Assembly (NCBI GenBank): GCA_014650015.1 | Contig: BMUD01000002.1 | Coordinates: forward strand, 240,565-304,564 | DNA: 64,000 nt | Direction of reading: 5' to 3' | Source of the DNA: Streptomyces griseoloalbus | GTDB lineage: Bacteria; Actinomycetota; Actinomycetes; Streptomycetales; Streptomycetaceae | Shown: positions 8,404-16,132 of the stretch, piece by piece | Layout: the number at the start of each line of letters is the position of its first letter | Position numbering within the stretch: position 1 is the first letter of the stretch | Program-made: the position numbers and the translations under genes | The notes under the pieces: generated by a model | The model's database searches: none | What the model was told of the DNA's origin: nothing | What the model saw: the letters and a program-made list of their open reading frames with translations, nothing else

Positions 8404-8503
8404 GGGCGGATACGCTCCGGCGGTGCGGGCGCGGCACCGTTGCCTGCGTCACTTCGGTTCACCGGTCCGCACACGGAGGGGCCCGCGCTCATAGGCTGCT
8501 CGC

Positions 8504-9439
8504 ATGATCCTCCCCGCGGCCCTGCTGCTGCTCGGTGTCCTGACCGCCGTCATGGGGCCCCGGCTGCTCGCCCGGGCCGACTGGCCGGACCGAGAACCGG
8601 TGGTGGCGCTGTGGGCGTGGCAGTGCGTGATCGCGACGGTGCTGCTGTGCTGTGCCCTGTCGATGACGTTCAGCGCGGCGGCGGCCTGGCAGGCGGTGGG
8701 CGGTCATGTGTTCGCCACCGCGCCCCGGGCGGTCGTGGAGGCGTACGCCCTCGGCACGGCCGGACTCTGGGCGGAGGCCACCGCGGTGGCACTGGCGTGC
8801 GGCGGGCTGTGGAGCGCGGCGATGCTGGTCCGTGAGGTCGTACGGGCCCGCGCACGGCGTCGGGCGCGCCGGGCCGACCTCCAGGTGCGGGCGCCGCTGC
8901 TGCCCGGGGAGGAGCCGGGCGCCGACCGGCTCGTGGTCCTGGAGGGCGAGCGGCCCGACGCCTGGTGGCTGCCGGGCACCCCGCCCCGACTGGTCGTCAC
9001 CACGGCCGCGTTGCGCCGGCTGAAGGGCAGGCAGCTGGACGCCGTCCTCGCGCACGAGCGGGGGCATGCGCAGGCCCGGCACGACTGGCTGCTGCACTGC
9101 TCCTCCGCGCTGGCGGACGGGTTCGGGCAGGTTCCGGTGTTCGCGGCGTTCCGCGACGAGATGCACCGGCTCGTCGAACTCGCCGCCGACGACATGGCGT
9201 CGCGCCGCTTCGGCCGGCTGACCACCGCCCTCGCCCTGGTGGAACTCAACGAGCACCGCGGGGTGTTCGGCCCCTGTCCGGCCCCGCAGGCCCTTGTCAC
9301 GGCCCGCGTGCACCGTCTGCTCACTCCCCCGGACCGGCTCACCGCGGGACGGCGGCTGCGGCTGACCGCCGCGGCGTCGCTGGTACCGGTGATCCCCGTA
9401 CTCGTGGCGTTCGTACCGGGATTGCGGGCACTGGGGTAG
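8504..9439 (+). CDS. M56 family metallopeptidase (BlaR1-like, membrane)
   Basis: This 311-residue protein has N-terminal membrane helices (residues 1-20, 35-60, 80-110), a zinc-protease domain with HERGH at residues 183-187, a downstream Glu in MHRLVELAADDMASRR, and a final hydrophobic helix. It lacks the C-terminal penicillin-sensor domain of BlaR1. Proteins of this layout cleave regulators at the membrane, but no BlaI-like repressor gene is adjacent. TAGGCT ends six bases before the ATG and no ribosome site is present, so the mRNA may be leaderless. Confidence 0.88.
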   Translation: MILPAALLLLGVLTAVMGPRLLARADWPDREPVVALWAWQCVIATVLLCCALSMTFSAAAAWQAVGGHVFATAPRAVVEAYALGTAGLWAEATAVALACGGLWSAAMLVREVVRARARRRARRADLQVRAPLLPGEEPGADRLVVLEGERPDAWWLPGTPPRLVVTTAALRRLKGRQLDAVLAHERGHAQARHDWLLHCSSALADGFGQVPVFAAFRDEMHRLVELAADDMASRRFGRLTTALALVELNEHRGVFGPCPAPQALVTARVHRLLTPPDRLTAGRRLRLTAAASLVPVIPVLVAFVPGLRALG

Positions 9440-9535
9440 CCGGCGGTCCGGAGAGCGTCCGGGAACGGGCCCGGGCGGAAGGTCCGGTGGAGAGGGGAAC
9501 TGGCCCCGAGGCGTCCGGTCGGCGAGGATCGCCTC

Positions 9536-10207
9536 ATGCACACCTCCCACGCCGATTCCCCGCCCACGTCGCCGGAGCGCCGTCCCGCCACCCTGCCCAC
9601 CGGACTGCTGGCGCTGTGCTCGGCGTTGCTGCTGGCACTCGTCGCCGTCGAGTGGCGTCCCCTGCTCAGCCTGGACAGCGACATCTCCCGCACCACCCAC
9701 CGCTGGGCGGTCGAGGAACCGGGCCTGACGCAGACGTCCCGCATCCTGACCGACTGGGTCTGGGACCCGTGGACGATGCGGGTGCTGTGCGGTGTGGCGG
9801 TGGCGCTGCTGGTGTGGCGGTACGCGGCCCGGTGGACGGCGATGTGGCTGGTACTGACGGTAGCCGTCGGGACGGCGTTGCAGCAGGGCCTGAAGGCCGC
9901 GCTGGACCGTGCCCGCCCGGTCTGGCCCGACCCGGTCGACTCCGCGCACTTCGCGGCCTTCCCGTCGGGCCACGCCATGACCGCGACGGTCGTTTGCGGC
10001 CTCCTGCTGTGGCTCCTGCACCGCCACGGGGTGGGCCACGCCCTGTGGCGCGCGGCGCTGACCGTGGCGGTCGTCTCGGTCATCGGCGTCGGCCTCACCC
10101 GCGTCTGGCTCGGCGTCCACTGGCCCACGGACGTCCTCGGCGGCTGGCTGTTCGGTGCCCTGGTGGTGACCGCGGCGGTGGGGATCCACAAGCGGCTGCA
10201 CCCGTGA
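9536..10207 (+). CDS. PAP2 superfamily membrane phosphatase
   Basis: This 223-residue protein has about six membrane helices. The three lipid-phosphatase motifs are present: KAALDRARPVWP (KxxxxxxRP), FPSGHAMTAT (PSGH) and TRVWLGVHWPTD (usually SRxxxxxHxxxD, here with Thr for Ser). It should dephosphorylate a lipid phosphate such as phosphatidic acid or an isoprenyl pyrophosphate at the membrane. It is separated from the M56 gene by 96 bases and is followed by a short hairpin. Confidence 0.9.
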   Translation: MHTSHADSPPTSPERRPATLPTGLLALCSALLLALVAVEWRPLLSLDSDISRTTHRWAVEEPGLTQTSRILTDWVWDPWTMRVLCGVAVALLVWRYAARWTAMWLVLTVAVGTALQQGLKAALDRARPVWPDPVDSAHFAAFPSGHAMTATVVCGLLLWLLHRHGVGHALWRAALTVAVVSVIGVGLTRVWLGVHWPTDVLGGWLFGALVVTAAVGIHKRLHP

Positions 10208-10218
10208 TCCCGGCACGC

Positions 10219-10238
10219 CTTCCGGATTCGGCCGGAAG
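10219..10238 (+). terminator. Hairpin after the PAP2 gene
   Basis: CTTCCGG (10219-10225) pairs with CCGGAAG (10232-10238) over six bases, 12 bases after the stop of the phosphatase gene. Confidence 0.4.
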
Positions 10239-10280
10239 AGCGCGACCAGTAGCCCAAGGCAACCTTCACCGTGCTCCAGA

Positions 10281-10323
10281 CCGTTCACCTCGGACGATCC
10301 CCCGTGTCGCCCGAGGTGAACGG
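10281..10323. repeat. 13-bp perfect inverted repeat upstream of the TetR gene
   Basis: CCGTTCACCTCGG (10281-10293) is followed after 17 bases by its exact reverse complement (10311-10323). It lies about 85 bases upstream of the TetR start and is larger than a typical TetR half-site. It could be a second terminator or a distal binding site. Confidence 0.55.
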
Positions 10324-10368
10324 CAGCCCTGAAGAGACCCACCAGGGGGTCTGACCGGACGCGTTGAG

Positions 10369-10387
10369 TATAGTTGGCTGGCAGCCA
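10369..10387 (+). promoter_or_regulatory. TetR promoter -10 and overlapping operator
   Basis: TATAGT (10369-10374) is directly followed by TGGCTGGCAGCCA (10375-10387), a perfect palindrome about one central base. It lies 19 bases before the TetR ATG. A palindrome over the transcription start is the usual position for an autoregulatory TetR operator. Binding is inferred. Confidence 0.55.
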
Positions 10388-10406
10388 GTCAACGCAGGAG
10401 TCCAGC

Positions 10407-11123
10407 ATGTCCCCGCGCAGCGCCCTGGTCAATGAAGAGTTGCGGAGGCGTTCGAAGGAGCGGCTTCTGCACGCCGCCGTGGAGTTGGTGAGCGAGCACG
10501 GCTACGACGCGACGACGCTCGGCGACATCGCCGACCGGGCCGGCTCCGCGCGGGGCCTGGTCTCGTACTACTTCCCGGGAAAGCGCCAGCTGGTGCAGTC
10601 CGCCGTGCACCGGCTGATGCACCGCACCCTGGAGGAGGCACTGGAGCGCGAGCCGCGCGCCGAGGACGGCCGGGAGCGGATGGCGCGGGCCATCGACGCG
10701 ATCCTGGGGCTGGCGCGGGACCGTCCGGTGCTGATGCGCCAGCACATGGCCGGACTGCTGCAGGCCGAGGGTTTCCTGCCCTGCCCGGAGCAGCGGCGCC
10801 TGGCGGAACTGCTGAGCGACACCGTCGCCCGGCACGGCTCGCACGACGTCGAGGCCGACTATCCGATGCTGCGCGCCCTGCTGATGGGTGCCGTGTACGC
10901 GGCCCTGATGCCGGGCGCGCCGATGCCCGTCCCGGCGCTGCGCGCGGAGTTGTTCAAGCGCTACCGGCTCGACTGGGAGCTGGGTGTCCCGCCGGACGCC
11001 GAGGCGCCCGGCGGGAGGTATGAGACGGAGCGGACGGATCTGGGCCGGTTCTTCGCGACCGAGCCGGCGCCGGGCCGCCCGGATCCGGCCCCTCGGCCGG
11101 AGCCGGATGCTCAGTCGAAGTAG
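10407..11123 (+). CDS. TetR/AcrR family transcriptional regulator
   Basis: This 238-residue regulator has an N-terminal helix-turn-helix at about residues 12-60 (RLLHAAVELVSEHGYDATTL, then GSARGLVSYYFPGKRQLV). The ligand-binding part has no assignable specificity, and the C-terminal 30 residues are Pro/Arg/Asp-rich and probably disordered. GGAG precedes the ATG at 10407. A palindrome overlapping the promoter suggests self-repression. The stop overlaps the end of the convergent LVIVD gene by 13 bases. It may also control the upstream phosphatase, but no operator was seen there. Confidence 0.9.
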   Translation: MSPRSALVNEELRRRSKERLLHAAVELVSEHGYDATTLGDIADRAGSARGLVSYYFPGKRQLVQSAVHRLMHRTLEEALEREPRAEDGRERMARAIDAILGLARDRPVLMRQHMAGLLQAEGFLPCPEQRRLAELLSDTVARHGSHDVEADYPMLRALLMGAVYAALMPGAPMPVPALRAELFKRYRLDWELGVPPDAEAPGGRYETERTDLGRFFATEPAPGRPDPAPRPEPDAQSK

Positions 11124-12613
11124 TCCGGCTGCGTCTGCACGTTGAGCTCACGCATGTGCACCCGGCGGGCCGGGTCCGTGCGCCGGTCATCGATCTTCAG
11201 GACGTCGAAGCCCTTGGCGATGTCGTTCGAGTAGATGTAGCCGTTGTAGTAGTACGCCGACCAGGAGCCGCCGGTCGCGACGCGGTCCGTGGACAGCGGG
11301 CCGCGCTCGAAGTAGGCGATCTCCTTGGGCTTCGAGGAGTCGGTGAAGTCCCAGACGGAGACACCGCCCTGGTACCAGGCCTGGACCATCAGGTCCTTGC
11401 CCTTGACCGGGATCAGCGAGCCGTTGTGCGCGACGCAGTTCTCGGTGTCCGCCTGGTGGCGGGGGATCTTGAAGTAGCTGCGGAAGACCAGTTCGCGCCG
11501 GTCGCCCTTGCCGACGATGTCGTAGATGCCGTCCGCGCCGCGGTTCGGGCCGATGGCCTCGTTGCAGGTGGCGGCGCCGCCCCCGCCCAGCTCGTCCGTG
11601 AAGACGACCTTGTTGGCCTTCTGGTTGAAGGTCGCCGAGTGCCAGAACGCGAAGTTGACGTTGTCCTGCACCCGGTCGATGACCTTCGGGTGCTCGGGGT
11701 CCTCGATGGAGAACAGGATGCCGTCGCCCATGCAGGCGCCGGCGGCCAGGTCCTTCGACGGCAGCACGGTGATGTCGTGGCAGCCGGTGGTCTTGGAGAC
11801 ACCCGGGTTGGTGGGTGCGCCCGGGTTGCCGCCGCCGTCCGGGCCCTCGCCCGGGAACAGCACCGGGAAGCCGACCAGCGCCGCCTTCTCGGGGGCGTGG
11901 CGCGGCACCTTGATCACCGAGATGCCGTCGTGCGGCGGCTGGCAGTCGGGGTAGGCCGCGTTCGGCGAGTACGAGGAGACGTAGATGTAGACGTTCCCGC
12001 GTTCGGGCACCAGCGTGTGGGTGTGCGAGCCGCAGGCGGTCTCGACGGCCGCGACGTAGCGCGGGTTCCGCTTGTCGCTGATGTCGAAGACCTTCATGCC
12101 CTCCCAGGAGGACTTCTCGGTCGTCGGCTGCGTGGTGCTGTTGCAACTGCTGTCGCTGCGCGAGGAGTCGGTGGACAGGAACAGCAGATCACCGGAGACG
12201 GAGATGTCGTTCTGCGAGCCGGGGCACAGGACCTGGGCCACCGTCTTCGGCGCCTTCGGGTCGCTGATGTCGAAGATGCGGAAGCCGTCGTAGTTGCCGG
12301 CGAAGGCGTACCGGCCCTGGAAGGCCAGGTCCGAATTGGTCCCGGGCAGCGCGTCCTTGGGGATGTTGGCCACGTGCCGGATGTTGTCGGAGTGGACGAC
12401 CTCGTCCTGGCCGGGTATCTCACCACTCTCGATGGCCTCGCGCGCCTCGGCCTGGTCGCTCCGCGAGACCTCCTTCCGATCGGCCGGCGAGTCCCCGGGA
12501 TCCGGGATCGCGGCGGCCGGCGCGGCAGTGAGCAGCGCGGCCAGCAGCCCACCGGCCGCCGCGGCAATTCCCAGGCGTCTGCGCCGGGTACGGGGAACAC
12601 TCAACAGGATCAC
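11111..12613 (-). CDS. Exported LVIVD repeat-containing protein
   Basis: This 500-residue protein is secreted. The GTG start at 12613 follows GGAGG; the N-terminus has an Arg-rich stretch, a hydrophobic core and a likely AAPAAA signal-peptidase site near residue 38. The mature part is a beta-propeller with repeated strands of the type FRIFDISDPKAPK, MKVFDISDKRNPRYVAAV and VSVWDFTDSSKPKEIAYF, the LVIVD repeat. Its role is unknown; in Streptomyces it is typically divergent from a DUF305 lipoprotein, as here, which suggests a joint extracytoplasmic function. Confidence 0.88.
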   Translation of the reverse strand: MILLSVPRTRRRRLGIAAAAGGLLAALLTAAPAAAIPDPGDSPADRKEVSRSDQAEAREAIESGEIPGQDEVVHSDNIRHVANIPKDALPGTNSDLAFQGRYAFAGNYDGFRIFDISDPKAPKTVAQVLCPGSQNDISVSGDLLFLSTDSSRSDSSCNSTTQPTTEKSSWEGMKVFDISDKRNPRYVAAVETACGSHTHTLVPERGNVYIYVSSYSPNAAYPDCQPPHDGISVIKVPRHAPEKAALVGFPVLFPGEGPDGGGNPGAPTNPGVSKTTGCHDITVLPSKDLAAGACMGDGILFSIEDPEHPKVIDRVQDNVNFAFWHSATFNQKANKVVFTDELGGGGAATCNEAIGPNRGADGIYDIVGKGDRRELVFRSYFKIPRHQADTENCVAHNGSLIPVKGKDLMVQAWYQGGVSVWDFTDSSKPKEIAYFERGPLSTDRVATGGSWSAYYYNGYIYSNDIAKGFDVLKIDDRRTDPARRVHMRELNVQTQPDYFD

Positions 12614-12629
12614 TGTTTCCTCCCTGGTT

Positions 12630-12647
12630 CCGTTCACTGGTGAACGG
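12630..12647. promoter_or_regulatory. 18-bp palindrome in the LVIVD/DUF305 divergent region
   Basis: CCGTTCAC (12630-12637) and GTGAACGG (12640-12647) form a perfect palindrome with a two-base centre, 17 bases upstream of the LVIVD start. A second palindrome, TTTGATCAAA (12718-12727), lies nearer the DUF305 gene. Both are candidate operators for unidentified regulators. Confidence 0.4.
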
Positions 12648-12820
12648 GTTTCGCACCGGCAGTATGGTCTTGGACATGCACATACCAACAGAGGGCAACA
12701 CCCTTGCAACACAGTTTTTTGATCAAAGTTGCACGGAAGCGTGCTAGGACGGTCGTCGACACTCACGAGGTGTCGTACACCCCTCCCCGGAGGGGGCACC
12801 CCCAGTCACAGGAGGTCCTT

Positions 12821-13489
12821 GTGCACTACCGCCGTGTGTCCCGTGTGTCCGTCGCCGCGGCCGGACTGACCGCTCTGGCCGTACTCGGGCTCGCGGCCTG
12901 CGACTCCGACACGGACGACGCCGAGTCGGGCGCCGCGACCGGGCCTTCGGTCATCGTGCCGGGCGGACCCGGCGAGGCGAACCGGACCCTGTCGGCCGAG
13001 GAGGCCGCCCAGCAGCGCACGGAGGACGACTCCCCCAACTCCGCCGACGTGTCCTACGCGCGGATGATGATCGTGCACCACACACAGGCCCTCGAGATGA
13101 CCGGACTCGTACCGGACCGTGCCGAGTCGTCGAAGATCGTCAAGCTGGCCGAGCGCATCGCCGCCGCGCAGCAGCCGGAGATCAAGGCGATGCAGGGCTG
13201 GCTGAAGAGCCATGACAAGCCGGAGCAGGACGACGCACACGGGCACGGGCACGACCACGCGACGATGCCCGGAATGGCCACGCAGGCTCAGCTGAAGCAA
13301 CTGCGCGCGGCCGACGGCGAGGCCTTCGACCAGCTCTTCCTCACCCTGATGATCACCCATCACCAGGGGGCGATCACCATGTCCACCGAGGTGAAGGGGC
13401 AGGGCAACAACATCCGGATCGAGGAGATGGCGGACGACGTGGTCGCCCAGCAGACGAGCGAGATCAGCCGGATGCGCGACCTGCTGTGA
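12821..13489 (+). CDS. DUF305 domain-containing lipoprotein
   Basis: This 222-residue protein starts at the GTG preceded by GGAGG; the longer frame to 12704 is unsupported. A signal peptide ends in a lipobox LGLAAC with Cys27 as the lipidation site, followed by an acidic linker. The DUF305 domain has the two paired-histidine motifs MMIVHHTQALEM and LMITHHQGAITM, and between them a metal-binder-like stretch HGHGHDHATMPGM rich in His and Met. DUF305 proteins are four-helix ferritin-like proteins often linked to copper handling. Divergence from the LVIVD gene suggests a shared regulator. Confidence 0.9.
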   Translation: MHYRRVSRVSVAAAGLTALAVLGLAACDSDTDDAESGAATGPSVIVPGGPGEANRTLSAEEAAQQRTEDDSPNSADVSYARMMIVHHTQALEMTGLVPDRAESSKIVKLAERIAAAQQPEIKAMQGWLKSHDKPEQDDAHGHGHDHATMPGMATQAQLKQLRAADGEAFDQLFLTLMITHHQGAITMSTEVKGQGNNIRIEEMADDVVAQQTSEISRMRDLL

Positions 13490-13516
13490 GTGTGCGCCGG
13501 CCGTGAACCGGCCCGC

Positions 13517-14071
13517 TCAGCGCCGGGCGTGGCGCGGGGACAGCAGCCCCGCGTCGCGCGTCCGGCCGATGAGCCTGAGTGCCCCGCGCCGGCTGTACCC
13601 CGTCTCGTCCATCACGGCGAGAACCGGATCGGTGCCCCGATCCTGGGCCGTGCGGTACGCCCGCGCCACGAGCCGCCACTGAGTCCCCCGCTGGCGGGCG
13701 GAGCGGTCCCGGTGCGCGCCCGTGCCGGCCCCGTCCCCCGGGCCCGGCTCGGACCCGGGATCCGCCTCGGCCCCGCAATCCGGCTCGGCCTCGGCGCCGC
13801 AGGCCCGGGCCAATGGCCCCTCGATCCAGTCGGCGAGCACGGCCAGGTCCTCCAGGGCCAGCGCCGGCCGGGCCCGCACGTCCTCCACGCAGACCCACCC
13901 CTCGCACACCGTCGCGAGCACGTCGATGCGGGCCCCGTCGCCGAAGGTCAGCCGCACATGGAGCCACCGGGTGGCCCGCTCCCCCTCCCGCACCTCCCAC
14001 GCGGGCCACACGGACACCGCACCCTCCGCCGGAGAGCGATCGGAAAGCTGAAGAACAGATGCGTCGGGCAC
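13517..14071 (-). CDS. DUF6214 family protein
   Basis: This is a 184-residue soluble protein recognised as DUF6214 of Streptomyces. The N-terminal half has alternating strands with conserved Trp residues (VWPAWEV, GWVCVEDVRARPAL). A Gly/Asp/Glu-rich linker of about 25 residues follows, and the C-terminal part resembles a helix-turn-helix (DETGYSRRGALRLIGRTRDA), which could bind DNA, though this is inference. The start is GTG at 14071. It is convergent with DUF305 (28 bases apart) and divergent from the reductase gene. Confidence 0.75.
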   Translation of the reverse strand: MPDASVLQLSDRSPAEGAVSVWPAWEVREGERATRWLHVRLTFGDGARIDVLATVCEGWVCVEDVRARPALALEDLAVLADWIEGPLARACGAEAEPDCGAEADPGSEPGPGDGAGTGAHRDRSARQRGTQWRLVARAYRTAQDRGTDPVLAVMDETGYSRRGALRLIGRTRDAGLLSPRHARR

Positions 14072-14218
14072 ACACGCAACGTAACGGTGTGATCAGTTTC
14101 CCTCCGCGGGAACACGCACCCCGACCGGCGGACGGCACCCTGTCAGCGGAGCGCGGACGGTGCCATGCTGGAGACATCAGCGATCTCCCGTCGATCCCGC
14201 AGGGTGAGGAGTTCCGCC

Positions 14219-15601
14219 GTGCTGCGTGTCGCCGTCATCGGTTCCGGGCCGAGCGGGTGCTACACCGCCCAGAGTCTCGTCCAGCAGGACCCCGAGGTGC
14301 GCGTCGACGTGCTGGACCGGCTGCCGTGCCCGTACGGCCTGGTCCGCTACGGCGTCGCACCGGACCACGAGAAGATCAAGTCCCTCCAGAACAACCTCCG
14401 CGCGGTCCTGGAGCACGAGCGGGTGCGCTTCCTCGGCGGCGTGCCGGTCGGGCCGGGCGGGGTGCCGGTCGCGCGACTGCGGCAGCTGTACCACGCGGTG
14501 GTGTACTGCGTGGGCGCCGCCACGGACCGGCGGCTGGGGATCCCGGGTGAGGAGCTGCCGGGCAGCTGGTCGGCGACCGAGTTCGTGTCCTGGTACAGCG
14601 CGCATCCGGACACCCCCGGCCTCTCGGCTCCGCCCGGACAGGCAGGTACCACCGCCGACGACGGTTTCCTGCGCGGGGTGCGGTCCGTGGTGGTCATCGG
14701 CATGGGCAACGTGGCCGTGGACGTCACCCGCATGCTGGCCCGGGGTGCGGCGGAACTGAGCCCGACGGACATGCCGCACGCCGCCCTGACCGCACTCGCG
14801 GCGAGCCGGGTGACCCTTCTCCACATGGTGGGCCGGCGCGGCCCGTCCCAGGCTCGCTTCACCACCAAGGAGCTGCGCGAGCTGGGAGCCCTGCCCGACA
14901 CCGGCGTCGCCGTGGATCCGGCCGAGTTGGCGCTGGATCCGGCGTACACGGATCCCTCCGCGCTGCCCGCGGCACAGCGCCGTAACGTCGAGGTGCTGCG
15001 CGGCTGGGCCGGGGCACCGGAGCCGGGCACCCGGCGCCTGATCCGCCTGCGTTTCTTCCTCCGCCCGGTCGAAGTGATCGCCCGGGACGGGCGCGTGGGC
15101 GCGGTGCGCTTCGAGCGGACGGTGCCGGACGGGCACGGCGGCGTCAGCGGCACGGGACGGTTCGAGGAGATCGAGGGGCAGCTGGTGCTGCGCTCGGTGG
15201 GGTATCGCGGGGTGCCGCTGGAGGGGCTTCCGTTCGACCCGGCCTCCGGCACGGTGCCGCATCTTTGCGGGCGGGTGCTGCGCGCGGACGCCGTGGCCCC
15301 GGGCGAGTACGTGGCGGGCTGGATCAAGCGGGGTCCGACCGGCGTCATCGGCACGAATCGGCCGTGCGCGAAGGAGACGGTGACCTCCCTGCTGCAGGAC
15401 GCGGCCGTCCTCCTCGGACGCGACCTGCCCGGCGACCCGTTGGCGGCCCTGCGGGCCGAGGGCATCGATCCGGTGGAGTGGACGGGCTGGCAGGCGATCG
15501 AACGCGCCGAGGCGGAGCTGGGCGCCTCACTCGGCCGCAGCACCGTCAAACTCCCCGACTGGGAATCCCTCCTGGCGGCGGCACGAGCAGCCGGCACGTG
15601 A
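14219..15601 (+). CDS. Ferredoxin/adrenodoxin-type NADP+ reductase (FprA-like)
   Basis: This 460-residue FAD enzyme transfers electrons between NADPH and ferredoxin, often to feed cytochromes P450. It opens with VAVIGSGPSGCYTAQSLV (FAD-binding GxGxxG), then CPYGLVRYGVAPDHEKIK, diagnostic of the adrenodoxin-reductase group. The NADP loop is VVVIGMGNVAVDVTRML, and the C-terminus has GWIKRGPTGVIGTNR. The GTG at 14219 follows GAGGAG and matches the family N-terminus; an ATG at 14165 would add 18 unrelated residues. No ferredoxin or P450 gene is adjacent. It converges with the ArsR gene. Confidence 0.93.
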   Translation: MLRVAVIGSGPSGCYTAQSLVQQDPEVRVDVLDRLPCPYGLVRYGVAPDHEKIKSLQNNLRAVLEHERVRFLGGVPVGPGGVPVARLRQLYHAVVYCVGAATDRRLGIPGEELPGSWSATEFVSWYSAHPDTPGLSAPPGQAGTTADDGFLRGVRSVVVIGMGNVAVDVTRMLARGAAELSPTDMPHAALTALAASRVTLLHMVGRRGPSQARFTTKELRELGALPDTGVAVDPAELALDPAYTDPSALPAAQRRNVEVLRGWAGAPEPGTRRLIRLRFFLRPVEVIARDGRVGAVRFERTVPDGHGGVSGTGRFEEIEGQLVLRSVGYRGVPLEGLPFDPASGTVPHLCGRVLRADAVAPGEYVAGWIKRGPTGVIGTNRPCAKETVTSLLQDAAVLLGRDLPGDPLAALRAEGIDPVEWTGWQAIERAEAELGASLGRSTVKLPDWESLLAAARAAGT

Positions 15602-15646
15602 GCCCGCCGCGGGCCCACCCGGTCCCCTCGGAGCGGGCGGGCCCGG

Positions 15647-16006
15647 TCAGTTGCCGAGCCGGCGACCGGCCTGGCGGCCGGCGGCGGTGAGCACGCAGTC
15701 GAGCAGGCCGGGGAAGAGGTCGTCCAGGTCGTCCCGGCGCAGACCGTTCATCTTGGCGGTGCCCTCGTAGATCTGCCGGATCACGCCGCTCTCTCGCAGC
15801 ACCCGGAAGTGGTGCGTGGTGGTCGACTTGGTGACCGGCAGGTCGAAGTGCGAGCAGGAGAGCGCGACGCCCTCGTGCGCGAGCTCGCGGACGATGCGCA
15901 GCCGCACGGGGTCGGAGAGCGCGTGCAGCACGCCCTCCAGCCGGATCTCCTCGCGCGCCGGGTGCGGCAGGTCGCGCGTGCTGGGGGCGGGGGCGGCGGT
16001 CGTCAC
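15647..16006 (-). CDS. ArsR family winged-helix regulator
   Basis: This is a 119-residue regulator. LEGVLHALSDPVRLRIVREL and LPVTKSTTTHHFRVLRESGV are the ArsR-type dimer helix and recognition helix, followed by the beta-wing VIRQIYEGTAK. One cysteine occurs in the HTH region (SCSHFD) and another near the C-terminus; there is no CxC metal motif, so metal sensing is not indicated and redox or small-molecule sensing is possible. The GTG start at 16006 has GGAG upstream. It is divergent from the old yellow enzyme gene and shares a large inverted repeat with it. Confidence 0.9.
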   Translation of the reverse strand: MTTAAPAPSTRDLPHPAREEIRLEGVLHALSDPVRLRIVRELAHEGVALSCSHFDLPVTKSTTTHHFRVLRESGVIRQIYEGTAKMNGLRRDDLDDLFPGLLDCVLTAAGRQAGRRLGN

Positions 16007-16037
16007 GGCGGCTCCACATTCGGTCCGGGAGTGCTCA

Positions 16038-16093
16038 TTGTACGAGATCCATCGTAGTTTGACATCCGCCTTACTACGATGGCTATCGTACGA
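16038..16093. promoter_or_regulatory. Inverted-repeat operator shared by ArsR and old yellow enzyme genes
   Basis: The 20-base arm 16038-16057 and the reverse complement of 16074-16093 match at 17 of 20 positions, with the core CATCGTAG/CTACGATG perfectly inverted. The 16-base spacer holds TTGACA (16059-16064), a perfect -35 for the rightward gene. On the other strand TACAAT (16042-16037) is a good -10 for the arsR gene. The regulator would block both promoters. Confidence 0.65.
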
Positions 16094-16132
16094 GCCGCAC
16101 CGCCCCCTGGCCCCCACCGAATGGAGCACGCC

